From CAG-390 sp045541375 (GTDB taxonomy: Bacteria; Bacillota; Clostridia; Oscillospirales; CAG-272), in NCBI GenBank assembly GCA_045541375.1, contig JAZQJB010000062.1, forward strand, positions 1-22,484: 22,484 nucleotides of DNA, in the 5' to 3' direction. The translations under genes and the position numbers were made by a program. The notes beneath the pieces are model-generated. The model was not told where the DNA came from. It saw only the letters and a program-made list of their open reading frames with translations, and ran no database searches. This document shows, piece after piece, positions 14,841 through 22,301 of this stretch (within the stretch, counting starts at the first letter, position 1; every line of letters begins with the position of its first letter).

Positions 14841-16065
14841 CTATCCTCCCCACTCTCACCACATAATTCCTTCCGCTGATATACGGCACGGTCTTGATGA
14901 CGCTCTTTCCTTCCCTCTCCTCGAATTCGATCGGGGTGGAGTTGTCGAGCCATTCGGCGGAAATGATATGCTCGCCGTCAAGTGTGAAGGAGTCCTCGTA
15001 TCTTGCCACGTCCTTCATGCGCGCGGCGTTGGGATCTGCGGAGGTGGGAAGTCCGAAGCAGAAGAGATAGAGCTTGTTGCCGTCGCGGAGAAGGAAATCG
15101 CGCCCGTCCGCGCTTTCGACCTTGATCCCCGAGGGGCGCGGCTTGCGGATCGCCTCGTCAAAGAGCCCGACCCATCTGCCGACCATTCCGTAAAATGCGC
15201 GGTCGATCTCGGAGATATATCCGTTGCCCATCGGTCCGACGTTGAGGAGCATATTTGCACCGCAGCGGCGGCAATCGGCAAGCTCCTCGATGATGGTCGC
15301 GGGGGATTTATAAAGCAGATCGCCCTCGGCGTAGCCCCAATGCGTGCCGAAGATCTCGCACATTTCGGATGCGATATACTTCGGAGAGCCCTCAAGGTTG
15401 AGCGGCTTCGGCTTGCCTCTCTCAAAAGTCACGCTGTCAAGCTCGATGTGACCGAGCTCGCCAAGCGCGGAAAGGCCGGTGTTGTTGACGATGATCGCCT
15501 CGGGCTGATGACGGCGGATCATCGAATACATCGCGTCCTCCTCCCAATCGGCATCCTTTTTGCTCCACTTGCCGTCAAACCAGATGCCTCCGATCTTGCC
15601 GTAGCGCGTGCAAAGAAGCTCGACGCTCTTTCGCAGAAAATCGAGATACGCGGGGAAATCGCTATTGAATCGTTCATCATACCAATCAAGGTAGGTATGA
15701 TAGAAAAAGGGAATTATGCCGTGCTTGTTGCAGGCATCGACAAACTCGGCAACGAGATCTCTTCCTATAAAATGAACAGTCGAATAATCGTTGAGTCCGC
15801 AGGTATCGTAAAGCGAATAGCCGTCGTGATGGCGCGAGGTGAGCGTGATGTACTTGCATCCCGCGCCCTTCGCCGTCAGCACCAGCTTCTCCGCCCAATC
15901 GGTCTCGGGACGGAATTCGGGCGCATGGCTTCTGTATTCTTCTCTCGGGATCTTGTGCTGATGCATGACCCACTCGCCCTGCGCGAGAATGCTGTATATG
16001 CCGAAATGCACGAACATCCCAAGACCCATATTTTCAAAATCTTTAACGTACTGATGAACTATCAT
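14824..16065 (-). CDS. GH29 alpha-L-fucosidase
   Basis: The 413-residue product starts at the ATG at 16063-16065, with GAGG eight bases upstream; a GTG three codons earlier is the alternative. GH29 landmarks in order: GMFVHFGIYS (16-25), KYITLTSRHHDGY (71-83), IWFDG (161-165) with Asp164 as the presumed nucleophile, then SPKYIASEMCEIFGTHWGY and GANMLLNVGPMGNGYI. The C-terminal part is a short beta-rich domain. GH29 enzymes remove terminal alpha-L-fucose with retention of configuration. There is no signal peptide, so it should act in the cytoplasm on imported fucosylated oligosaccharides, such as those from mucin or milk. It is transcribed divergently from the surface-protein array. The final residues VVSD derive from the heptanucleotide repeat. 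Confidence 0.93.
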   Translation of the reverse strand: MIVHQYVKDFENMGLGMFVHFGIYSILAQGEWVMHQHKIPREEYRSHAPEFRPETDWAEKLVLTAKGAGCKYITLTSRHHDGYSLYDTCGLNDYSTVHFIGRDLVAEFVDACNKHGIIPFFYHTYLDWYDERFNSDFPAYLDFLRKSVELLCTRYGKIGGIWFDGKWSKKDADWEEDAMYSMIRRHQPEAIIVNNTGLSALGELGHIELDSVTFERGKPKPLNLEGSPKYIASEMCEIFGTHWGYAEGDLLYKSPATIIEELADCRRCGANMLLNVGPMGNGYISEIDRAFYGMVGRWVGLFDEAIRKPRPSGIKVESADGRDFLLRDGNKLYLFCFGLPTSADPNAARMKDVARYEDSFTLDGEHIISAEWLDNSTPIEFEEREGKSVIKTVPYISGRNYVVRVGRIEVVSD

Positions 16066-16091
16066 TGCTGTCACCTCACGGATTTTTTATA

Positions 16092-16120
16092 ATTTTACCA
16101 CAGATATCTCGCAAAATCAA
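16092..16120 (-). promoter_or_regulatory. promoter of the fucosidase gene
   Basis: On the minus strand TTGATT (16115-16120) is followed after 17 bases by TAAAAT (16092-16097), preceded by TGTGG as an extended -10. An inverted repeat, TCGCAAAA 16109-16116 with TTTTGCGA 16127-16134 (10-base gap), overlaps the -35 box and is a candidate operator in this divergent region. Confidence 0.65.
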
Positions 16121-16172
16121 TACTTTTTTTGCGACAAATATCTATTAAATTGGACAAAATATATCAAAATTC

Positions 16173-16201
16173 TTGACAACAAATGAAAATTGTGCTAAAA
16201 T
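16173..16201 (+). promoter_or_regulatory. promoter of GLUG-like gene 1
   Basis: TTGACA (16173-16178), 17 bases and TAAAAT (16196-16201) with TGTGC before it form a consensus extended -10 promoter. The two spaced inverted repeats present before genes 2-4 are not recognisable here. Confidence 0.85.
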
Positions 16202-16250
16202 TAAATAGCTCTCTATCCGAGAAAAATTTTTGTACGAAAGGACAAAAGAA

Positions 16251-17984
16251 ATGAAAAAGACACTTTCCATCATCATGGCACTCTGCATGGTTCTTTCCGT
16301 TTGCTTCTTCTCTGTTTCCGCAGCAGAAGCAAAGGTCGGCGCCGTTGCAGCTGACTACAAGCCCGAGGGAACAGCTATCACCGATGCAGCCGGCTTTGCA
16401 GCTATGGCAGCTGACGGTATCTACTACCTCGCAAACGACATTACCCTCGACGCTACCTGGAATGCAGGCGTTGCTGTAAGCTCCACTTACAAGGAAAACA
16501 ACGCATTCACCGGTACTCTCGACGGTAACGGCAAGACCATCACTACCTCCGCTCCCCTCTTTGCTAACCTTCAGGGTACTGTAAAGAACCTCACCGTTGC
16601 TGGTGCTATTGACGGCGGCGGACTCAACTGCGGTGTTGTAACAATGTGGACAAACGGCACACTCACCGTTGAAAACGTTCTCAACAAGGCTACCATCACA
16701 AACGGTGTAACCACCGGCGGTATCCTCGGCTACGGCGCAACCGGCACCATCGCAACCTTCAAGAACTGCCAGAACGATGCTGACCTCATTGCTACCAGCC
16801 AGATCGGCGGTATTGCAGGCTACATTCAGGACGACGTTGTTGTTATCGAGAACTGCGTAAATAACGGTAACCTCAGAACCGACAACTACGGCGCAGGTAT
16901 CATCGGCCGTTTCGGACGTGATGCAGGCGCACTCCCGGACAGCGTTGCAACCATTACCGGTTGTGTAAACAACGGTACTGTTTCCGGCGCCAAGGGTCAG
17001 AGCGCAGGTATCCTTGCTTACCTCGTTGGCGGAGCAACCATCTCCGACTGTGTAAACAACGGTACTATCGTTAACGATACCGCTACCTCCGCAGGTATCC
17101 TCGGCTCCACCAGAGACCCCGATAAGACCAAGATCTCCGGCGTTCTCATCAAGGATTGCTTCAACTACGCTCCCGTCAACGGTGTTACATACGTCGGCGG
17201 TATCTGCGGATACCTCGGCAGAGACGCTAACCCCCACGACGGTTGGAACTTCCGTATGGAAAATTGCGGTAACTTCGGCAATATCACCGCTACCGGCTCC
17301 GGCACTATGTACGTCGGCGGCGTATCCGCATACGGTTGGGGCGGCAACGTTGGCTCCAACGGCCTTGCAAACGGCCTGCTCAACTGCTTCAACGCAGGTA
17401 ACATCAAGGTTGACAACTCCGGCGATGATTCCGTAAAGGCATACGTTTCCGGCGTTATCGGTTACTTCAACACCAGCGTATACACCCTTGAAAACTGCTT
17501 CAACGCAGGTACAATCACCACCAACAAGACCACTTACGCTACCCTTATCGGCTGGAACAACAGAGGCGAGGGTGCTGAAGGCGTTACCGCTGATTACTGC
17601 AAGAACAACTACTCCGTTGCAAGCGGCGATATCCCCGTATTCTACAACGGTCCCGTAAGCGAGTCCGTAGGCTGCACCGTTGCTACCGCTGACCAGTTCG
17701 CAAGCGGCGAAGTTGCATACCTCATCAACGAGGCTGCAGGCGCAACCGTTTACTATCAGGCAATCGGCACCGACAAGGCTCCCACTCTCATCGCTGCAGA
17801 AGACGGCTCCAACGTAGTTGAGAAGAAGGCTGACGGCTCCTTCGCTAACCCCGCAAAGGAAGTTCCCGAGGAGACCAAGCCCGCTGAGCCCGTTCCCACC
17901 GGCGACTCCGCTCTCATCTTCGCAGTTGTTGCTCTCATTTCCGTTCTCGGAATCGCAACTGTTGCTAAGAGAAGAGAAAACTGA
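16251..17984 (+). CDS. secreted GLUG-like repeat surface protein 1 with wall-anchor-like tail
   Basis: The product has 577 residues; the ATG at 16251 follows GAAAGGA and begins the signal peptide (MKKTLSIIMALCMVLS, cleavage near SVSAA). The N-terminal beta-helix start reads YYLANDITLDAT... GTLDGNGKTI... VKNLTVAGAI. About nine repeats of the type GGIxGY...I.NCVNNGTI follow, close to the GLUG motif family. The segment FASGEVAYLINEAAG...YYQAIGTDKAP is a conserved pre-anchor block. The tail PVPTGD, a hydrophobic stretch and KRREN resembles a sortase signal, though PVPTG is not canonical LPXTG and no sortase gene is in view. The probable form is an extended beta-solenoid on the cell surface; ligand unknown. 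It diverges from the fucosidase gene. It lacks the operator pair of its paralogues. Confidence 0.85.
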   Translation: MKKTLSIIMALCMVLSVCFFSVSAAEAKVGAVAADYKPEGTAITDAAGFAAMAADGIYYLANDITLDATWNAGVAVSSTYKENNAFTGTLDGNGKTITTSAPLFANLQGTVKNLTVAGAIDGGGLNCGVVTMWTNGTLTVENVLNKATITNGVTTGGILGYGATGTIATFKNCQNDADLIATSQIGGIAGYIQDDVVVIENCVNNGNLRTDNYGAGIIGRFGRDAGALPDSVATITGCVNNGTVSGAKGQSAGILAYLVGGATISDCVNNGTIVNDTATSAGILGSTRDPDKTKISGVLIKDCFNYAPVNGVTYVGGICGYLGRDANPHDGWNFRMENCGNFGNITATGSGTMYVGGVSAYGWGGNVGSNGLANGLLNCFNAGNIKVDNSGDDSVKAYVSGVIGYFNTSVYTLENCFNAGTITTNKTTYATLIGWNNRGEGAEGVTADYCKNNYSVASGDIPVFYNGPVSESVGCTVATADQFASGEVAYLINEAAGATVYYQAIGTDKAPTLIAAEDGSNVVEKKADGSFANPAKEVPEETKPAEPVPTGDSALIFAVVALISVLGIATVAKRREN

Positions 17985-17986
17985 TA
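17865..17986 (+). repeat. conserved 122-bp 3' block, copy 1
   Basis: This segment encodes the linker, PVPTGD anchor and stop. It matches 20101-20222 at 121 of 122 positions and 21965-22086 at 119 of 122, with all differences synonymous. Similarity falls sharply just after the stop codon. Confidence 0.85.
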
Positions 17987-18003
17987 TTGATCAACAGTAT
18001 TTT

Positions 18004-18035
18004 AAGCCATCCGCGCAAAAGCGCGGATGGCTTTT
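18004..18035 (+). terminator. terminator of GLUG-like gene 1
   Basis: GCCATCCGCGC (18006-18016) pairs with 18021-18031 around AAAA, extended by AA/TT, then TTTT. The core ATCCGCGC stem is reused in the terminators of genes 2 and 3 with different loops. Confidence 0.9.
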
Positions 18036-18051
18036 GTCATAGTTCGCGTCG

Positions 18052-18100
18052 TTGTAACATTGCACAAAAAAGACGTGTATTATTTGTAGTAATTCACAAA
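18052..18100. promoter_or_regulatory. paired inverted repeats upstream of GLUG-like gene 2
   Basis: Site 1 is TTGTA-N6-CACAA (18052-18067, one mismatch from symmetry). Site 2 is TTTGT-N8-ACAAA (18083-18100). Their starts are 31 bases apart, the same distance as before genes 3 and 4. Placement between terminator and promoter suggests operator DNA. Confidence 0.55.
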
Positions 18101-18135
18101 AATCATTTGCAAAGCATAAAATTTGTTAATAATCC

Positions 18136-18164
18136 TTGACATCCGTATAGCATTGTGTTAAAAT
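18136..18164 (+). promoter_or_regulatory. promoter of GLUG-like gene 2
   Basis: TTGACA (18136-18141), 17 bases, TAAAAT (18159-18164), with TGTGT immediately before the -10 box. Confidence 0.85.
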
Positions 18165-18201
18165 TAATTACATCAAATTAAAAATAAGAAAGGAAACTAT
18201 T

Positions 18202-20220
18202 ATGAAAAAGGTACTTTCTGCCATTATGGCACTCTGCATGATCCTCTCGATCTGCTCGTTCTCGATCTCCGCTGCTCCCGAAGGAACCGCGATCACTACC
18301 GAAGCAGAATTCCTCGCTATGGATCCCGCAGGCACTTATTATCTTGCAAATGACATCACTGTCAGCGCTCCCTACGAGCAGGCATTCATCGGCACGCTCG
18401 ACGGTAACGGTAAGACCGTAACCGTTTCGCAGCCCATGTTCTTCAACTTCGGCGGTAAGATCAAGAATCTCACTGTTGCAGGCTCCATCACCGCTCTCGC
18501 TGCTGACGCCGAGATCGCCGCTCTTGCAGGCGAAGGCGCTCGCGGTGCAGTTGCCGCTACCGTGAAATGCGGCACCGAGGTCGTTTTTGAGAACATCACC
18601 AACAAAGCCACTGTCTCCTCCATCGGCGATCTTCCCGATGACGACTGTGCAGGCGGTATCGTTGGTAAGATTCAGCTCGAAGGAGTTAAGGTAAGCTTCA
18701 TCAACTGTGTAAACGATGCTGCTATCACCGGTCTCAACCAGGTTGGCGGTATTGCCGGTTATGCAAAGGCTGGCGCAAGCGTTACATTTGACAACTGCGT
18801 AAACAACGGCGAGATCAAAGAAGCTGTAGCAAACGCTTACTGCGCAGGTATCCTTTGCCGCGCAGACGTTGAATCCACCACCTTTAAGAACTGTGTAAAC
18901 AACGCGGCAATTTCCTCCGGCAAGGACCAGGCAGGCGGTATGCTCGCATACGCATCCAAGGGATCCTTCACTTTCGATAGCTGTATCAACAACGGCGTTA
19001 TCGCTCCTACAGTTGGTAAGGCAGGAGGTATGGCAGGTAACATCAACTGCAACGACGCTGACGGTTCCAAGGGTTACTTCATCACTATCACCAACTGTGT
19101 TAACAACGCTAACATCACCGTAGGCGGCGACGCACAGATCGGTGGCGGTATCATCGCACAGGCTCAGAACACCCTCGCTCTCAACGTTACTAACTGTGTA
19201 AACTACGGTGATGTCACCGCTACTCACAACTCCGCCGGCATCGTCGGTCAGACCAATACATCTATTATGAAGATCGCCTTCTGCGAGAACTTCGGTAAGG
19301 TAACCGTTACCAGCGATCAGTACGCAGGCGGTATCGTAGGTTACGCTCACGGCACCAAGCAGACCGCTTACTCTGCCGAGACATTCGATTACACCAACAT
19401 CGTTGAATACAACATCAACCACGCTGATATTACCGGTGACTGGCGTGTAGGCGGTATTGTTGGATCCTTCGGCGGATCCGATTGCCGCGGTATCTGGCTC
19501 TGTCAGAACAACATCAACCTCGGTAACGTTACCTCTATGGGTACCGGCACGTCCGAATCCAACAACTGCGTTGGCGGTATCATAGGTTACGCTTACGGTT
19601 CCGGCAAGGTTGCTTGCGCTTACGTTATGAACAACCTCTCCATCGGTAACATCGAAAACAAGAGCGCAGACAAGGGTGTCGCTTCCTACATCCTCGGCTA
19701 CATCAGCTCCAACGGTCTCTCCAAGATCACCGGTAATACCGCATCCGGTACCGTTACCGCTGCAAACGGCAACGCATTCGCATTCGGTTGGAACAACAAC
19801 GAGAAGTACGTCTTCCTTGATTGCTCCGGCAACACCATCCCCGCAGGCTGCACCTATCCTCACACCCGTGAGCTTGGCGCAAACGACAAGGTTTACGAGG
19901 TTGGCACATTCGATATGGCTAAGCTTGTAAGCGGCGAGTACGTTTACAACTTCAACCAGGCTGCAGGCAAGGACGTTGTTTATATGACCGTTAACGGCAC
20001 TGATTTTGCTCCCACCCTCATCGCTGACGAAGAAAAGGTAGTTGAGAAGAAGGCTGACGGAACCTATGGCAACCCTGTTAAGGAGCCCGAAACCACCGAG
20101 CCCGAGGAGACCAAGCCCGCTGAGCCCGTTCCCACCGGCGACTCCGCTCTCATCTTCGCAGTTGTTGCTCTCATTTCCGTTCTCGGAATCGCAACCGTTG
20201 CTAAGAGAAGAGAAAACTGA
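18202..20220 (+). CDS. secreted GLUG-like repeat surface protein 2 with wall-anchor-like tail
   Basis: The product has 672 residues, the longest of the array. The start follows AGAAAGGA at 7-base spacing. The signal peptide ends SFSISAA. The N-terminal block is EFLAM...YYLANDITV...GTLDGNGKTV, then many GLUG-like repeats such as GGIAGYAKAGASVTFDNCVN, KNCVNNAAI and DSCINNGVI. The pre-anchor block (SGEYVYNFNQAAG, NGTDFAPTLIAD) is more divergent than in copies 1 and 3. The tail is PVPTGD, hydrophobic, KRREN, identical to its neighbours. A surface beta-solenoid adhesin or binding protein is the likely role; no ligand can be inferred. It has its own promoter, paired inverted repeats and terminator, so it is a monocistronic unit. 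Confidence 0.85.
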   Translation: MKKVLSAIMALCMILSICSFSISAAPEGTAITTEAEFLAMDPAGTYYLANDITVSAPYEQAFIGTLDGNGKTVTVSQPMFFNFGGKIKNLTVAGSITALAADAEIAALAGEGARGAVAATVKCGTEVVFENITNKATVSSIGDLPDDDCAGGIVGKIQLEGVKVSFINCVNDAAITGLNQVGGIAGYAKAGASVTFDNCVNNGEIKEAVANAYCAGILCRADVESTTFKNCVNNAAISSGKDQAGGMLAYASKGSFTFDSCINNGVIAPTVGKAGGMAGNINCNDADGSKGYFITITNCVNNANITVGGDAQIGGGIIAQAQNTLALNVTNCVNYGDVTATHNSAGIVGQTNTSIMKIAFCENFGKVTVTSDQYAGGIVGYAHGTKQTAYSAETFDYTNIVEYNINHADITGDWRVGGIVGSFGGSDCRGIWLCQNNINLGNVTSMGTGTSESNNCVGGIIGYAYGSGKVACAYVMNNLSIGNIENKSADKGVASYILGYISSNGLSKITGNTASGTVTAANGNAFAFGWNNNEKYVFLDCSGNTIPAGCTYPHTRELGANDKVYEVGTFDMAKLVSGEYVYNFNQAAGKDVVYMTVNGTDFAPTLIADEEKVVEKKADGTYGNPVKEPETTEPEETKPAEPVPTGDSALIFAVVALISVLGIATVAKRREN

Positions 20221-20222
20221 TA
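20101..20222 (+). repeat. conserved 122-bp 3' block, copy 2
   Basis: One base differs from copy 1 (ACT/ACC threonine) and two from copy 3. It covers the tail from the PEETKPAEP linker through the stop and two bases beyond. Confidence 0.85.
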
Positions 20223-20240
20223 ACAGTTTGAATTAATACC

Positions 20241-20273
20241 AACTATCCGCGCTTAGGCGCGGATAGTTTTTTT
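20241..20273 (+). terminator. terminator of GLUG-like gene 2
   Basis: AACTATCCGCGC (20241-20252) pairs perfectly with 20257-20268 around TTAG, and a run of T's follows to 20273. Confidence 0.92.
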
Positions 20274-20287
20274 GCATAAACTTGTCG

Positions 20288-20336
20288 TTGTGATATTCCA
20301 CAAATCTGTCGCATATAATTTGTAGATTATGACAAA
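20288..20336. promoter_or_regulatory. paired inverted repeats upstream of GLUG-like gene 3
   Basis: Site 1 is TTGTG-N6-CACAA (20288-20303) and site 2 is TTTGT-N8-ACAAA (20319-20336), with starts 31 bases apart. Site 2 begins 55 bases before the -35 box. The layout matches genes 2 and 4. Confidence 0.6.
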
Positions 20337-20373
20337 GTTTATCGATTTTTTATTCATATTTTTTCGTGAATAC

Positions 20374-20402
20374 TTGACAATAGCGTATTGTTGTGATAAA
20401 AT
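20374..20402 (+). promoter_or_regulatory. promoter of GLUG-like gene 3
   Basis: TTGACA (20374-20379), 17 bases, TAAAAT (20397-20402), with TGTGA before the -10 box. An in-frame upstream ATG at 20393 lies within the promoter and so cannot be the start. Confidence 0.85.
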
Positions 20403-20437
20403 TAATCCACCAATATATATCAAGAAAGGAAATCATT

Positions 20438-22084
20438 ATGAAAAAGACACTCTCTATCGTATTGGTTATTTGCACCATTCTCTCGATCTGCTCCTTCTCG
20501 GTAGCCGCTGCTCCCGAAGGAACCGCAGTATCCAGTGCTGCTGAATTTGCTGCAATGGCTGCAGACGGCAAGTACTACCTCGCAAACGACATCACCCTTG
20601 ATGCCACCTATGCAGGTCCCTTCAAGGGCACACTCGACGGAAACGGCAAGACCCTGACCGTATCCGCTCCCATCTTCGCGGCTATCGAAGGCGCAACCAT
20701 CAAGAACCTCACCGTTGCCGGTGCTATCGACGGCGCGGGCGCTGACGCAGCAGCAGTTGCTGTAACCGCTGCAGGCGCAGTTACCCTTGAGGGCATCGTT
20801 AACAAGGCTGCTATCTCCAACGCTGCAACCGGTGCAGGTATTCTTGCTATTGCAGACGCTACCGCAACAGTTACAATGATCAACTGCCGCAATGATGCTG
20901 CTATCAGCACCTCCGGCCAGGCTGCAGGTCTTGTTGGCTACATCAACAACAACGTAAACACCATCACCGGTTGTGAAAACACCGCTGATATTACCTCCAC
21001 CGGCGGCAGCGCTGCAGGTATCATCGCTCGCTTTGGCGTGAACGCAGCTAAGGCTGACGTTGACAAGGTCATCATCACCGACTGTGTAAACTCCGGTAAC
21101 GTTTATACCGACGGCACTCAGGCAGGCGGTATGCTCGCTTACCTCGTAGGCGGAACCGAGATCAAGAACTGCATAAACAAGGGTAATATCACCAGCTCCA
21201 ACAACAAGGCAGGCGGTATTTTCGGCACCTCCATTAAGGACACCAAAAACGTTTGCGCGATCACCGTTGAAAGCTGTGTAAACTACGGCACCGTAAGCGC
21301 TCCCAAGGTAGCTGCAGGTATCGTTGGCCGTCTCGGCAGAGCAGTTCAGCTCGAAGGCATGAACTACATGGTTAAGAACTGCATCAACTACGGCGACGTT
21401 AAGGCTTACACCGCTATCACATACGATAAGGCTACCCTTTACATCGGCGGTATCGTCGGATACGCATACGGCGGATCCCTTACTCCCGCTAACGGCGTTA
21501 TCAACTGTGTAAACCTCGGTAACATCACCGCTGACCGCAGCCATCTCACCGGCGCAAGCAGCCTTTACATCGGCGGTATCGTTGCTTACGTTAACGCTGT
21601 AAACTTCGAATGCAAGAACAACGTCAACACCGGCGTCGTTTCTATCAACGGCGAAGTAACCGGTATGGGCAATATCGTATATAACAAGAAGCTTGAAGCA
21701 GCAGGAGCTGAGGCTAATAACTACTCCGTTCAGATTGCTGACGGCGCAACCGATACCTTCACCAAGGTCGTCACCGCTGACCAGATCGCAAGCGGCGAAG
21801 TAGCTTACCTCATCAACGAGGCAGCCGGCGAGACTATCTACTATCAGGCAATCGGCACCGACAAGGCTCCCGTTCTCGAGGCAGCAAAGGATGGCTCCAA
21901 CACCATTCTCAAGAATGCTGACGGCACTTACGGCAACCCCGTTAAGGAACCCGAGACCACCGAGCCCGAGGAAACCAAGCCCGCTGAGCCCGTTCCCACC
22001 GGCGACTCCGCTCTCATTTTCGCAGTTGTTGCTCTCATTTCCGTTCTCGGAATCGCAACCGTTGCTAAGAGAAGAGAAAACTGA
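20438..22084 (+). CDS. secreted GLUG-like repeat surface protein 3 with wall-anchor-like tail
   Basis: The product has 548 residues from the ATG at 20438, seven bases after AGAAAGGA. The signal peptide ends SFSVAAA. The solenoid (for example GGMLAYLVGGTEIKNCINKG, IGGIVGYAYGG, NCVNLGNI) follows the order seen in copy 1, including matching IIxRFG and MLAYLVGG or ILAYLVGG landmarks. By contrast, the end of the signal peptide (ILSICSFS...APEGTA) and the EPETTEPEETKP linker match copy 2. The pre-anchor block IASGEVAYLINEAAGETIYY is close to copy 1. The tail is again PVPTGD, hydrophobic, KRREN. It is probably wall-associated and exported by Sec. The mixed relationships suggest recombination among array members. 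Confidence 0.85.
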   Translation: MKKTLSIVLVICTILSICSFSVAAAPEGTAVSSAAEFAAMAADGKYYLANDITLDATYAGPFKGTLDGNGKTLTVSAPIFAAIEGATIKNLTVAGAIDGAGADAAAVAVTAAGAVTLEGIVNKAAISNAATGAGILAIADATATVTMINCRNDAAISTSGQAAGLVGYINNNVNTITGCENTADITSTGGSAAGIIARFGVNAAKADVDKVIITDCVNSGNVYTDGTQAGGMLAYLVGGTEIKNCINKGNITSSNNKAGGIFGTSIKDTKNVCAITVESCVNYGTVSAPKVAAGIVGRLGRAVQLEGMNYMVKNCINYGDVKAYTAITYDKATLYIGGIVGYAYGGSLTPANGVINCVNLGNITADRSHLTGASSLYIGGIVAYVNAVNFECKNNVNTGVVSINGEVTGMGNIVYNKKLEAAGAEANNYSVQIADGATDTFTKVVTADQIASGEVAYLINEAAGETIYYQAIGTDKAPVLEAAKDGSNTILKNADGTYGNPVKEPETTEPEETKPAEPVPTGDSALIFAVVALISVLGIATVAKRREN

Positions 22085-22086
22085 TA
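21965..22086 (+). repeat. conserved 122-bp 3' block, copy 3
   Basis: It matches copy 2 at 120 of 122 positions (synonymous GAG/GAA and ATC/ATT changes). The matching block ends at the same point, CTGATA, in all three copies. Confidence 0.85.
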
Positions 22087-22101
22087 ACAATACATATTGA
22101 T

Positions 22102-22137
22102 AAAACTATCCGCGCTTCGGCGCGGATAGTTTTTTTT
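22102..22137 (+). terminator. terminator of GLUG-like gene 3
   Basis: A 14-bp perfect stem (22102-22115 with 22120-22133) closes on a stable TTCG tetraloop and runs into T's. Confidence 0.93.
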
Positions 22138-22150
22138 AATAAATTTGTTG

Positions 22151-22199
22151 TTGTGATAATACACAAATCGACAATTCAATATTTGTAGATTATGACAAA
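22151..22199. promoter_or_regulatory. paired inverted repeats upstream of GLUG-like gene 4
   Basis: Site 1 is TTGTG-N6-CACAA (22151-22166) and site 2 is TTTGT-N8-ACAAA (22182-22199), with starts 31 bases apart. Site 2 begins 55 bases before the -35 box, exactly as for gene 3. Confidence 0.6.
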
Positions 22200-22236
22200 A
22201 CTTCGCAACGCTATGTTCATATTTGGCTGTGAATGC

Positions 22237-22265
22237 TTGACAATTATTTATAATTATGATAGAAT
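22237..22265 (+). promoter_or_regulatory. promoter of GLUG-like gene 4
   Basis: TTGACA (22237-22242), 17 bases, TAGAAT (22260-22265), with TATGA before the -10 box. Confidence 0.8.
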
Positions 22266-22301
22266 TATAAAGCCAAGTTTATATTAAGAAAGGATAATAT
22301 T

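Noticed and set aside
20288..20303. Identification of TTGTG-N6-CACAA as a CRP or Rex site
   Set aside because: The half-sites resemble those families, but the gap length and flanks do not match the usual forms well enough to name a regulator.
18600..21600. Recurrent words such as CTGTGTAAAC as a CRISPR or DNA satellite
   Set aside because: They encode the CVN core of the protein repeat at protein-repeat spacing; there are no uniform repeats with unique spacers.
16164..22090. Very long open frames on the strand opposite the surface-protein genes
   Set aside because: They result from codon choice in the sense genes (few codons that read as stops in reverse), translate to low-complexity Val/Cys/Asp-rich sequence, and lack ribosome sites.
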